A stretch of 43,916 bases of DNA from an uncultured Bacteroidales bacterium (GCA_946415475.1 CAMKSQ010000014.1:1-43916), one strand, 5' to 3'; counted from the first letter of the stretch, positions 1 to 6,759 are shown. Notes: generated from the sequence alone by a model not told the origin. Made by a program: numbers and translations.

Positions 1-22
1 TGTGGCTGGAACACCTCCTTTT
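1..22 (+). rRNA. 16S ribosomal RNA, 3' end only
   Basis: The first bases read as the very end of a Bacteroidota 16S rRNA: GGCTGGAACACCTCC followed by a T run. The anti-Shine-Dalgarno core CCTCC lies at 14-18. The rest of the gene is outside the window, and the exact mature end (about 22) is estimated by comparison with the family. Confidence 0.9.
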
Positions 23-93
23 TGGAGCGCGTTCTTGACTTGACAGACGCTCGGACAAGTACAAGGTTGTACTTTAGTCTTTCATTATTATAC

Positions 94-170
94 AGGCTCT
101 TAGCTCAGTTGGTTAGAGCGCTACACTGATAATGTAGAGGTCGGCAGTTCAACTCTGCCAGGGCCTACCA
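94..170 (+). tRNA. tRNA-Ile (GAT), CCA encoded
   Basis: A full cloverleaf can be folded. The acceptor AGGCTCT (94-100) pairs with AGGGCCT (160-166), and the anticodon loop CTGATAA (126-132) gives anticodon GAT at 128-130. The 3' CCA is encoded (168-170). It sits about 70 nt after the 16S end, as in normal 16S-23S spacers. Confidence 0.95.
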
Positions 171-171
171 A

Positions 172-199
172 AATGCCGGCCACCAGACCGGCATTTTTT
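172..199 (+). terminator. terminator-like hairpin after tRNA-Ile
   Basis: AATGCCGG (172-179) pairs perfectly with CCGGCATT (188-195) across an 8-nt loop and runs into a T tract. It directly follows the CCA of tRNA-Ile. In an rrn operon such a hairpin would need antitermination to be read through. Confidence 0.7.
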
Positions 200-206
200 C
201 TTTTCC

Positions 207-279
207 GGGGGTATAGCTCAGCTGGTAGAGCACATGCTTTGCAAGCATGGGGTCGCCGGTTCGAATCCGACTACCTCCA
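207..279 (+). tRNA. tRNA-Ala (TGC)
   Basis: Acceptor GGGGGTA (207-213) pairs with TACCTCC (272-278). The anticodon stem CATGC/GCATG encloses loop TTTGCAA with anticodon TGC at 240-242. The discriminator is A279 and CCA is not encoded, unlike the neighbouring tRNA-Ile. Confidence 0.95.
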
Positions 280-281
280 CA

Positions 282-319
282 AAAACCGCTTCTGAATATG
301 TTCAGAGGCGGTTTTCTTA
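282..319 (+). terminator. strong hairpin terminator after tRNA-Ala
   Basis: A 15-bp stem with one wobble pair, 282-296 against 301-315, with loop TATG and a following T-rich tract. It begins 3 nt after tRNA-Ala, where a normal rrn operon would continue to the 23S gene. Confidence 0.75.
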
Positions 320-334
320 TTTTATATCCCAAAT

Positions 335-604
335 CGTATCCCACTGCAAGCCGGGGCGAAGCACATCGACATTACTGCCCGGATGGGCAAGGAGGACGAT
401 GTGATGGTCCAAGTGGCCAACGATGGCGAGCCTATCCCGGTTTCTGCCCAGGAACAGATCTTCGTGCCATTCTTTACCACGAAGAAGGAAGGCTCCGGTA
501 TCGGCCTAAGCATCTCCCGTCAGATTATGCGGCAGCACAACGGCACCATCGACCTGCTGCGCAGCGATGTGGACCAGACAGTGTTTGAGCTCAAATTCCG
601 CTAA
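335..604 (+). pseudogene. histidine kinase ATPase domain, 5'-truncated remnant
   Basis: The frame ending at 604 encodes the C-terminal part of a sensor kinase HATPase_c domain. It shows QAGAKHIDI just after the N-box position, then VANDGEPIP (G1 box) and GSGIGLSISRQI (G2 box), ending in VFELKFR. The first ATG is at 383, but recognisable homology starts near 341, before any start codon. The dimerisation domain, the phospho-acceptor His and any sensor region are absent. The left edge abuts the hairpin after tRNA-Ala, so the gene was cut at that junction. Kinases of this NtrB/NtrY type often partner sigma-54 regulators next to Bacteroidota efflux operons. That fits the sigma-54-like promoter and TolC/permease genes downstream, but the link is an inference. 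Confidence 0.75.
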
Positions 605-618
605 AAAAGGCGAAAAAG

Positions 619-649
619 TTGCTCATATCGGAAACTTTTGCTACTTTTG
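619..649 (+). promoter_or_regulatory. Bacteroidota promoter for the XRE-DUF3990 operon
   Basis: A -7 box TACTTTTG lies at 642-649 and a -33 TTG at 619-621, 20 nt apart. This matches the TTTG/TAnnTTTG pattern. It places the transcription start just upstream of the ATG at 668 and argues against the earlier possible start at 638. Confidence 0.65.
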
Positions 650-667
650 CATCAAAGAGACTACGAT

Positions 668-1123
668 ATGAAGACAAAGTTTTCACCTTCTTCGGATTCC
701 AATCTTCTGGGCAGTACTATCCAGGCCGTCCGGAAGAATAAGGGCATTACCCAGGAGGAACTCGGGCGCCGGGTTGGCTTAGGGAAAAGCAGTATCAGCA
801 AGATTGAGAAGGGCTTGACGCACATCTCAGCCGAAGATGCGGCTATCCTGTTGGAAGCGATGGGAGAACAGTTGGTGCTTTCCGCCTCCGGCATTGACGA
901 GAGCGCCGCAACCAAGGAACAGAAAACGAGGTTCATCACCACGGGCGTTTCCTGGTTTGCCGAAGAGAATAAGCTTACTTTTGCCAAGGCCTACCAGTTC
1001 CTTTTGCTTTACAAGGGAATTGATTTCCTGGAGAGCAGCTTCCGCTATGAGCAGACACTTCCCCGCACTGTCGTGCTGCAGGATTTGTCCCGCATTTGCG
1101 CCAATAACGGAGGACGTTTATGA
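668..1123 (+). CDS. XRE/HipB-type HTH transcriptional regulator (likely antitoxin)
   Basis: 151 aa. Residues about 15-70 form a classic HTH_XRE fold: QAVRKNKGITQEELGRRVGL, then GKSSISKIEKG. The C-terminal half (about 85-150) is an all-helical segment without a recognised name. I chose ATG 668 because the -7 box at 642-649 lies inside the longer open frame. The stop overlaps the ATG of the next gene by 4 nt, so the two are probably translationally coupled. In three-gene modules with DUF3990 and DUF3791 proteins the HTH protein is normally taken to bind the operon's own promoter and act as antitoxin or regulator. That role is inferred from context. Confidence 0.85.
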   Translation: MKTKFSPSSDSNLLGSTIQAVRKNKGITQEELGRRVGLGKSSISKIEKGLTHISAEDAAILLEAMGEQLVLSASGIDESAATKEQKTRFITTGVSWFAEENKLTFAKAYQFLLLYKGIDFLESSFRYEQTLPRTVVLQDLSRICANNGGRL

Positions 1124-1614
1124 GATTGCTGCACGGCTCAAACGTGGAGGTCCGGAAACCGGATCTGAAAGAATGCCATTCCAAGAATGACTTTGGACGG
1201 GGCTTCTATCTTACACCCAGTTGGAATAGGGCCTGGGAGATGGGCAAGCGCCGCGTCAGCATCCAGCAAAAGGGAGAGATTACCGTAAATGCCTTCAATT
1301 TCAACTTGAAGAAAGCGAAAGAGGCGGGGCTGAATGTGGCTTCCTATCCGGGTTTCAGTGTTGAGTGGGCCCGTTTTGTGATCCGCAACCGGGACGAGGA
1401 GTTTTTCCACCACAATTACGACATTGTGATTGGACCGGTAGCCGATGCCATCTTGGATCAGGAAATCTTCCGTTTCAAGCGCGAGTATCCCAAAACGTAT
1501 TTGGAAGACGGCCCCCTGCGGATTTTTATTGACCGGGTCAATCAATTTGGAAGCAGCTATACCCAGTACTGCTTCTGCACTGACAAAGCATTGAATGAAT
1601 TAAAGAAGATTTGA
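1120..1614 (+). CDS. DUF3990 protein, putative ADP-ribosyltransferase-like toxin
   Basis: 164 aa. The N-terminus LLHGSN and the motif DFGRGFYLTPSWNRAWEMG (about 27-45) are typical of DUF3990, a family placed in the ADP-ribosyltransferase (ART) superfamily. The His in LLHGS and the Tyr in GFYLT fit the first two positions of an H-Y-[EQ] ART triad, and the C-terminal TQYCFCTDKAL could supply the third with its Gln. There is no signal peptide, so it should act in the cytoplasm. It overlaps the upstream HTH gene by 4 nt and is followed 1 nt later by a DUF3791-like gene. This is the layout of a toxin-antitoxin module. Toxicity and target are not shown by the sequence. Confidence 0.75.
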   Translation: MRLLHGSNVEVRKPDLKECHSKNDFGRGFYLTPSWNRAWEMGKRRVSIQQKGEITVNAFNFNLKKAKEAGLNVASYPGFSVEWARFVIRNRDEEFFHHNYDIVIGPVADAILDQEIFRFKREYPKTYLEDGPLRIFIDRVNQFGSSYTQYCFCTDKALNELKKI

Positions 1615-1615
1615 T

Positions 1616-1807
1616 ATGAGCGAAACAACTATCCGCATTGACACCCTTCTGGCCGACCTGAGTGCATATCTGGTGGCCAGATATGGAATGACGCCCCGTG
1701 ATGCGACGGGGCTTGTGATGCAGTCACCCGTTGCCGAGCAGTTGCGGGAAGAAAATTCTTCACTCCTGAATTTCAGCGTAGAACAGCTGGCCGCCCAGAT
1801 GATTTAG
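1616..1807 (+). CDS. DUF3791-like small protein
   Basis: 63 aa, starting 1 nt after the DUF3990 stop. It reads as a short helical protein with the pattern LLADLSAYLVARYGMTPRDA and ends in SVEQLAAQMI. This resembles the DUF3791 family commonly found beside DUF3990 genes. It may be an antitoxin or accessory subunit. The family call rests on size, position and pattern only. Confidence 0.6.
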   Translation: MSETTIRIDTLLADLSAYLVARYGMTPRDATGLVMQSPVAEQLREENSSLLNFSVEQLAAQMI

Positions 1808-1836
1808 GCTGCGGAAAGGACAGAGTGTAAAGTTGG

Positions 1837-1874
1837 AAAGTGTAAAGTTCTTTACAGGGCTTTACACTTTTTTT
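1837..1874 (+). terminator. terminator of the XRE-DUF3990-DUF3791 operon
   Basis: AAAGTGTAAAG (1837-1847) pairs with CTTTACACTTT (1860-1870) and is followed by a T tract. It lies 30 nt after the last gene. Confidence 0.8.
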
Positions 1875-1923
1875 GCGCCCAAACAAAATCGGAAATGACT
1901 GATAAACAATACATTAATTAGTT

Positions 1924-1938
1924 TGGCACGGCAAGTGC
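1924..1938 (+). promoter_or_regulatory. sigma-54 type promoter of the TolC remnant
   Basis: TGGCACGGCAAGTGC matches the sigma-54 consensus TGGCACG-N4-TTGC at every position but one. GG is at 1925-1926 and GC at 1937-1938, with the correct 10-bp gap. The predicted start is about 1950, followed by ATG 1968/1971 of the outer membrane efflux remnant. Confidence 0.6.
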
Positions 1939-1970
1939 TCAATTCTGGCACGGTGATAAATCATTGTATG

Positions 1971-2212
1971 ATGAAGAAACAGCTTTACATATTCGTTTTT
2001 GTGGCGCTCGTCATCCCCGACCTGATCGGGGATCTCAAGGTACAGGAGATGCCCGATCGCGTCGGGCATGACGGCGTAATGACATTGAAGGAGTGCATGG
2101 AGTACGCCATTTCCAACTCCACCAAGATCCGGATTCAGCAGGCGGCTATCGGCGATGCGCAGATTGACCGCAGAGACGCAGCGCTGGCGCTCTTCACACC
2201 GCAGATCAACGC
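1971..2212 (+). pseudogene. TolC-family outer membrane efflux protein, N-terminal remnant
   Basis: The frame encodes MKKQLYIFVFVALV (start of a signal peptide), then MTLKECMEYAISNSTKIRI and DAALALFTPQINAL, the usual start of the first TolC/OEP repeat. Homology stops near 2211 at a 14-bp palindrome. From there the plus frame reads antisense through parE and parD. About 80 of the roughly 430-480 residues usual for the family remain. The signal region carries an in-frame inverted repeat at 2010-2072. Its start sits 30-50 nt after the sigma-54-like site. It was probably the first gene of an efflux operon that included the permease at 2652. Confidence 0.75.
2010..2072. repeat. REP-like inverted repeat, two 27-nt arms
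   Basis: The arm at 2010-2036 (begins GTCATCCCCGACC, ends GGGGATCTC) is nearly the exact reverse complement of the arm at 2046-2072, with a 9-nt loop. Each arm also contains its own CCCGA..TCGGG palindrome. The element lies in frame inside the TolC remnant and is translated as VIPDLIGDL...MPDRVGHDG. Confidence 0.85.
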
Positions 2213-2224
2213 GCTCCGGAGCGC
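2211..2224. repeat. 14-bp perfect palindrome at a gene junction
   Basis: GCGCTCCGGAGCGC is self-complementary. It marks the point where the TolC remnant (plus strand) and the ParE remnant (minus strand) both stop resembling their families. Confidence 0.75.
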
Positions 2225-2360
2225 TGGCCACTTCGTTCATGCCAGCTTCCAGAAGCGAATAATAAGTATCCGCCTGCTCTTCAGACCAAGTGTCAACGGT
2301 GTACGCCCAAATCTTATAGAGGTCTTCCGTGGCCTCTTTGGTGATGTCATACTTTGCCAT
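2211..2360 (-). pseudogene. parE: ParE-type toxin, C-terminally truncated
   Basis: The first 50 residues, MAKYDITKEATEDLYKIWAY then TWSEEQADTYYSLLEAGMNE, are a clear RelE/ParE toxin start. ParE toxins are about 95-100 aa. Here homology ends at ASAPERV, exactly at the palindrome at 2211-2224. The frame then continues to 1914 as antisense of the TolC remnant and gives unrelated residues. The strands that carry the RNase/gyrase-acting C-terminus are missing, so the toxin is probably dead. It starts inside the end of the parD frame (14-nt overlap). Confidence 0.75.
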
Positions 2361-2601
2361 GCTTACGCGCTTTCATCTGCTGCAGGAAATCCTGCGAATC
2401 GAAATCTTCCACAATACCACTGTTCATTCCCTCTTCGATGGCAGAGCGAAGCGCGGCCATTCTCTGCTCCTGGTCTTCCAGAAGGCGAAGACCTGAACGA
2501 ACCACCTCGCTGGCGTTGTTGTAGCGCCCGCTCAGGATGCTGGCCTGGATAAAATCTTCAAAATGAGGCCCAAGTGCGACGGATGTAGTTTTCATACTCA
2601 T
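2347..2601 (-). CDS. parD: ParD-like antitoxin
   Basis: 84 aa. MKTTSVALGPHFEDFIQ and GRYNNASEVVRSGLRLLEDQ match the ribbon-helix-helix N-terminus of ParD/CC2985 antitoxins. The acidic tail IVEDFDSQDFLQQMK is the usual toxin-binding part. ATG 2601 is supported by a strong Shine-Dalgarno sequence, GGAGGT, 6 nt upstream on the minus strand. Such sites are uncommon in this window and may point to recent acquisition. It overlaps the parE remnant. With the toxin broken it would be an orphan antitoxin. Confidence 0.85.
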   Translation of the reverse strand: MSMKTTSVALGPHFEDFIQASILSGRYNNASEVVRSGLRLLEDQEQRMAALRSAIEEGMNSGIVEDFDSQDFLQQMKARKHGKV

Positions 2602-2607
2602 ATCGTT

Positions 2608-2623
2608 TACCTCCGCAAAGTTA
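2608..2623 (-). promoter_or_regulatory. parD promoter -7 box and strong RBS
   Basis: On the minus strand TAACTTTG (2616-2623) fits TAnnTTTG. It is followed by GGAGGT (2608-2613) and ATG 2601, so box, ribosome site and start codon all lie within 25 nt. Confidence 0.6.
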
Positions 2624-2651
2624 CCAATATTTCATAACAATCCAAATGCAA

Positions 2652-5003
2652 ATGAAGACAAAAAGCGATATTCTCATCAAAGTCCTCTCCCTGGGCATCG
2701 GGTTGGCCGTGGGCATCGTGCTCATTGCCAAGGTGTTCTTTGAGCTGAGTTACGACAGCTTCTACAAGGACATCGACCGGGTGTACACGATTCGCACCTG
2801 GTACTCACAGCACGGGGATGAACACGATTACGGCCAGGTGAGCGGGGCCGTTTCTGTGGGCTTTATGGAAGAAGTCCCTGGCGTGGAAGTGGGCACGCGC
2901 ACCACCTACGTCTTCAACGGCGACACATACCTGGATGAGGACGGCAACAAGCTCAAAGCCACGCTCGTCTGCGCCGATACCTGCTTCTTCAAGGTATTTG
3001 ACCGGCCGATTCTGGCTGGTAACCCCGTGAAAATCCTTGGAAAATGGGGAGGTGTGATGGTGAGCCGGAGTTTTGCGGAGAAGATCCTTCGCTCCGCTCA
3101 GGATGACATCTCCACCGTTATCGGCAGGCAGATTTACAACGAGGATATGGCAGGTCTGAAACTGCCCATCGAGGGGGTCTTTGAGGACTTCCCGAAGAAC
3201 GGCTCCCTGGACTATGATATCCTGCTGGCCATCGAGACCTACGGCAAGCAGAGCACGGATAACTGGCTTGGCAACGACCGGTACAAGGGCTATGTGAAAC
3301 TGATGCCGGGTGTGGATCCGAACACACTCACGGATGCCATCCGGAAAATGCAGGAGGCCCACCAGCCGCTGGAGCAGATTGAGGCTCAGGGAACAAGCCT
3401 GCGATATTTCCTAAAGCCGTTTAGCACCCTGCACACCTCCGATCCAGAGGTAAAGTCGCAGGTGATCCTGCTTTCCATCGTAGCGGCGCTGCTCATCCTG
3501 ATTTCCCTGCTGAACTACATCCTGATTGTGATTTCCTCCCTGGTGAAGCGTTCCAAGGAAGTGGGCGTGCGAAAGTGCTATGGCGCGGAAGGGAAGCATA
3601 TCTATGGAATGCTGACAAAGGAAGCGCTGCTGCATATCCTGCTCTCTCTGGTGCTGGCTGGGGCAATCATCTTTGCAGGCCGAAGCATCGTAGAGAACCT
3701 GCTTGGGGTTCCTTTCCAGACGCTGCTGGTGCCGCAGAGCATCGTGGCCATCGTAGCTGTGATCCTCTTTGTGCTGGTGATTTCGATTGTGGTTCCGGCC
3801 GAGCTCTATCAGCGGATTCCGGTCTATGCCGCATTAAAGAACTATACGGAGAATTCCCGCAACTGGAAATTGGGGTTGCTGGGTTTCCAGGTGCTTATCA
3901 ACGTATTCCTGGTGGTGATGATGCTCATCATCGGCCGCCAGTACCAGAAGGTGTCCCATGCCGATACAGGTTACGACTACAAGAATCTGTACTACTTTGA
4001 CATGTTCGACGGAGACCGGCAGGCGTTGACGCGGGCACACCAGACACTGAAAAGTCTTCCGGAAGTAAGCGCTGTGGCAGCCGCCTACAATCTACCATTC
4101 CAGGGCTCCAGTGGAGACAATGTGTACCTGCCCGATGACGATCGCGAACTGTTCAATATCGCCGACCAGTATGAGTGCTCGAGCGATTTCTATGACCTGA
4201 TGGGAATCCAGTTCCTGGAAGGCCGTGCGCCAAGGGATTCCTCTGAAATCGTTGTGGATGAAAAGTTTGTGGCTAAGATGGCCGAGTTTACAGACTGGAG
4301 CGACGGCGCCGTTGGCAAGCAGGTGTTCATTACCGGACACGACCGATCACGCGATTCGGGGCGAAGTTATTTTACTATTTCCGGCGTGTACAAGAGTTAC
4401 CTCATCGGCAACCTGACCGGCGTGGATCCGCGCCCCAGCGCACTGTTCTATGGCGAAATTGGCTCGATGAGTTCCTGGATGCCGCATACCTTCTTCAAAG
4501 TGCATCCGGAGGCATTGCCGAAGGTCCGGCAGGCGCTGGAGCAGGCCTTGGAAGGCCGCGAAATCAACATCGTCTCTTACGAAGAACAGATGCGGGCGGC
4601 GTATGACGACAGCAAAAAGATGCGCAACACCATGGCGCTGGGCGCCGTGTTCTCCCTGCTGATCGCGCTGCTGGGCCTTATCGGCTTCATCAAGGATGAA
4701 AGCCTGCGCCGAAGCAAGGAAATGGCCGTGCGCAAGATCAACGGCGCCACCACCCGTGACATCCTGAGTGTCTTCGCCAAGGACATCATGAAACTGTCCG
4801 CCGTAATGGCTGTGATTGCCTGCGTGGCCGCCTACTTCGTGGCCCACAAGTGGCTGGAGCAGTTTGCCGAGAAAGTGTCGCTGCATCCGTCGTATTTCAT
4901 CGGCGGAGCCGTCCTGGTGCTGCTGATTGTACTGGGCGTGGTGCTCCTGAACTGCCTCCGCATCGCCCGGGCAAATCCGGTGGAATCGCTAAAGAACGAG
5001 TAG
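2652..5003 (+). CDS. MacB/FtsX-type ABC transporter permease
   Basis: 783 aa from ATG 2652 (ATG 2646 is an alternative). TM1 is at the N-terminus (VLSLGIGLAVGIVLIAKVFF), followed by a periplasmic MacB core domain with FYKDIDRVYTIR. Three TMs follow near residues 270-380 after KRSKEVGVRKCYGA. A second copy then has one TM (LLGFQVLINVFLVVMMLIIG), a second periplasmic domain, and a final FtsX module beginning SLRRSKEMAVRKINGAT and ending ARANPVESLKNE. This duplicated layout is typical of Bacteroidota permeases in TolC/HlyD/ATPase efflux or lipoprotein-handling systems. No ATPase or HlyD partner is adjacent, so function would depend on unlinked subunits. A 27-bp REP-like repeat is inserted in frame at 3082-3108 (read as ILRSAQDDI). 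Confidence 0.85.
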   Translation: MKTKSDILIKVLSLGIGLAVGIVLIAKVFFELSYDSFYKDIDRVYTIRTWYSQHGDEHDYGQVSGAVSVGFMEEVPGVEVGTRTTYVFNGDTYLDEDGNKLKATLVCADTCFFKVFDRPILAGNPVKILGKWGGVMVSRSFAEKILRSAQDDISTVIGRQIYNEDMAGLKLPIEGVFEDFPKNGSLDYDILLAIETYGKQSTDNWLGNDRYKGYVKLMPGVDPNTLTDAIRKMQEAHQPLEQIEAQGTSLRYFLKPFSTLHTSDPEVKSQVILLSIVAALLILISLLNYILIVISSLVKRSKEVGVRKCYGAEGKHIYGMLTKEALLHILLSLVLAGAIIFAGRSIVENLLGVPFQTLLVPQSIVAIVAVILFVLVISIVVPAELYQRIPVYAALKNYTENSRNWKLGLLGFQVLINVFLVVMMLIIGRQYQKVSHADTGYDYKNLYYFDMFDGDRQALTRAHQTLKSLPEVSAVAAAYNLPFQGSSGDNVYLPDDDRELFNIADQYECSSDFYDLMGIQFLEGRAPRDSSEIVVDEKFVAKMAEFTDWSDGAVGKQVFITGHDRSRDSGRSYFTISGVYKSYLIGNLTGVDPRPSALFYGEIGSMSSWMPHTFFKVHPEALPKVRQALEQALEGREINIVSYEEQMRAAYDDSKKMRNTMALGAVFSLLIALLGLIGFIKDESLRRSKEMAVRKINGATTRDILSVFAKDIMKLSAVMAVIACVAAYFVAHKWLEQFAEKVSLHPSYFIGGAVLVLLIVLGVVLLNCLRIARANPVESLKNE
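3082..3108 (+). repeat. 27-bp REP-like repeat inside the permease gene
   Basis: Begins AGATCCTTCGCTCCG and ends CAGGATGACA. It is a variant of the 27-mer seen at 5944, 10231 (reverse) and 31371. It keeps the frame because 27 nt equals 9 codons. Confidence 0.8.
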
Positions 5004-5588
5004 TCAATCTTTATCTATGTTCTGTTGGAAGCCAATCTTTCGCTGCGGCTCACGTTTCTTCTCCTCTATACGGGAAGAGAGTTCGCCGATGGCCAGATAC
5101 AGGTTGTCGATGTCCTCCCGGACATCCTCCGAAAGATCGTTGACGGCACCGAGGTTCTCCTCCTGCTGCATGGCCAGAAGGTCCACTTTGGCCCGCAGTT
5201 CCTTTACTTCAGCAGATACGGTAGATGCCATTAGTAAATACTCTCTTACTTTAACAAAAGCGCGAAGTATTGAAATATTCGCTGCAATAGCAATATCGCT
5301 ATGCAGAACGGAAGACAACATGGCTATCCCTTCCTCCGTAAAGGCTAGTGGCGGAGTACGCCGACCTCCCCAACTTGAGGTCACAATTTGTGACTTCAAG
5401 TTTGCAAACTCCTTATTATCAAGCTGGAACATAAAGTCCTCCGGAAACCTTTTGATATTACGTCTTACCGCCTGGTTCAAGACTTTGGTCTCCACTTGGT
5501 ACAACTTTGCCAGATCAAAATCCAGCATCACTTTCTGCCCACGAATCTCATAAATCAGATTTTGGACGATACTCAAATCTTCACTCAT
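5004..5588 (-). CDS. ORF6N-domain DNA-binding protein (intact copy)
   Basis: 194 aa. The N-terminal ORF6N domain (about residues 5-110) has IRGQKVMLDFDLAKLYQVET, NQAVRRNIKRFPEDFMFQL and PLAFTEEGIAMLSSVLHSD. A helical coiled-coil tail has VKELRAKVDLLAMQ and ends in basic residues. ORF6N is related to KilA-N and is common in phage and mobile-element proteins. Bacteroidota carry many copies with unknown targets. It sits on the opposite strand between an intact permease and a gutted permease. A paralogue lies at 5993-6577. Confidence 0.85.
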   Translation of the reverse strand: MSEDLSIVQNLIYEIRGQKVMLDFDLAKLYQVETKVLNQAVRRNIKRFPEDFMFQLDNKEFANLKSQIVTSSWGGRRTPPLAFTEEGIAMLSSVLHSDIAIAANISILRAFVKVREYLLMASTVSAEVKELRAKVDLLAMQQEENLGAVNDLSEDVREDIDNLYLAIGELSSRIEEKKREPQRKIGFQQNIDKD

Positions 5589-5612
5589 AACTCAACAATT
5601 TATCGTTCGGTA

Positions 5613-5620
5613 CAAATATA
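5613..5620 (-). promoter_or_regulatory. -7 box for the ORF6N gene
   Basis: TATATTTG on the minus strand, 24 nt upstream of ATG 5588, a good TAnnTTTG match. Confidence 0.55.
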
Positions 5621-5632
5621 AATAAAAGTAGA

Positions 5633-5945
5633 ATGAAATCCTATCTGAAATTCCTCTCACGCAACAAACTCTACACCGCCATCGAGGCGGTGGGGCTGGC
5701 CGTGAGCCTGGCTCACCATCCGGGACTATATGGTACTGGTGAGCATTGCCTGCGTCATCGGCATCCCGATTGCGGTCTATGCCGCCCAGGAATACCTCAA
5801 GGACTTTATTTACAGGCTCGAAGGCTATTGGTGGATCTTTGTAGTAGCGGTGCTCCTCACAGGATTAATCGCCTTTGTCTCCGTCATCTGGCAGGTATTG
5901 AAGGCGGCGAAGACGAATCCGGCGGTAGAGCTGAAAAAAGAATAG
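5633..5945 (+). pseudogene. FtsX-type permease remnant with internal deletion and frameshift
   Basis: The first 27 residues, MKSYLKFLSRNKLYTAIEAV then GLAVSLA, are the usual start of a Bacteroidota FtsX permease. Near 5715 this joins a different frame that encodes only the final FtsX part (MVLVSIACVIGIPIAVYAAQ, then two TM stretches and LKAAKTNPAVELKKE, 5730-5945). About 650-700 residues are missing between the two ends. The frame change makes a fused product unlikely to work. It was probably a paralogue of the permease at 2652. Confidence 0.8.
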
Positions 5946-5990
5946 ATTCTTCGCTACGCTCAGAATGACAGAAAAGTGCTCAGAATGACA
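5944..5990 (+). repeat. compound 27-bp REP-like repeat
   Basis: A full copy at 5944-5970 (AGATTCTTCGCTACG ... CAGAATGACA) is followed after 7 nt by a 13-nt partial copy (GCTCAGAATGACA, 5978-5990). The same full-plus-partial layout with a 7-nt gap recurs at 31371-31417. Confidence 0.85.
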
Positions 5991-5992
5991 GA

Positions 5993-6577
5993 TCAATCCT
6001 CCATATTTTGTTGGAAACCAATCTTTCGCCGAGGCTCCCGCTTCTTCTCCTCTATACGGGAAGAGAGTTCGCCGATGGCAAGGTACAGGTTGTCAATGTC
6101 CTTCCGAACATCTTCGGAGAGGTCGTTGACAGCGCCCAAATCATCTTCACGCTGGAGTGCCAGCAAATCAACCTTCGCTCTGAGTTCCTTGACTTCTGCA
6201 GAGAGCGACGAGGCAGCAAGAAGGTATTCCCTTACCTGCACGAAGGCACGCATGATGGCAATGTTGGCAGCAATGGCGACATCGCTCTTCAGTAGTCCGG
6301 ACAGCATGGCTACACCCTGCTCCGTGAAGGCGAAAGGAGGTGCAGATGCCTTTCTTTTCGATGATATCACAATTTGTGACATCATTTTGACTTCTTCTGG
6401 CGTCAACTGGAACATAAAATCCGGAGGGAATCGTTTGATATTACGTTTCACCGATTGGTTTAGTTCTCCTGTCTTAGCGGGGACGCAGGAGACAATGGGA
6501 GGGGCCGGAACGGAGCGTAGCGAAGTGGAGTCCCCCTGGAGGGTATTCCTTCCTCCGGCGCCTTGCCACGTTGACAA
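5993..6577 (-). pseudogene. ORF6N-domain paralogue, N-terminus replaced
   Basis: From about 6472 downward the product is a close paralogue of the ORF6N protein at 5004-5588 (NQSVKRNIKRFPPDFMFQL, PFAFTEQGVAMLSGLLKSD, and an almost identical tail ending KIGFQQN). The first 35 residues before that point are unrelated and look like translated non-coding or repeat sequence (LRSVPAPP). The part with IRGQKVMLDFDLAKLYQVE is missing. The frame is open, so a shortened protein is possible, but a broken copy is more likely. Confidence 0.7.
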
Positions 6578-6704
6578 AAAAACGCTATTCTACGTCACTC
6601 CGGTAGCCAACTCGGCAACCTTTCTTGCTAAAAGAAGTCATATGATTGCCGCGTCGACGCAGATTCGACATTCTGGACGTTCTGAGCGGCAACGCAGCAA
6701 TGAA

Positions 6705-6753
6705 CAAAAAAGAGGATGTATTCCTTGGAAAAGTCTTAGAATACACCCTCTTT
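6705..6753 (-). terminator. terminator of the GH130 / GH92-GH125 operon
   Basis: GAATACAcCCTCTTT (6739-6753) pairs with AAAGAGGaTGTATTC (6709-6723) with one mismatch. On the minus strand the hairpin ends in a T tract (A run at 6706-6710), 7 nt after the GH92-GH125 stop. The stretch 6578-6704 shows no gene I can support. Confidence 0.8.
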
Positions 6754-6759
6754 CTTCTT

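Noticed and set aside
1946..1960. Second sigma-54-like site (TGGCACGG...)
   Set aside because: The GC at the -12 position is missing; only the site at 1924-1938 fits.
1914..2210. C-terminal two thirds of the frame that starts as ParE
   Set aside because: These residues are the antisense of the TolC remnant and the REP-like repeat, not toxin sequence.
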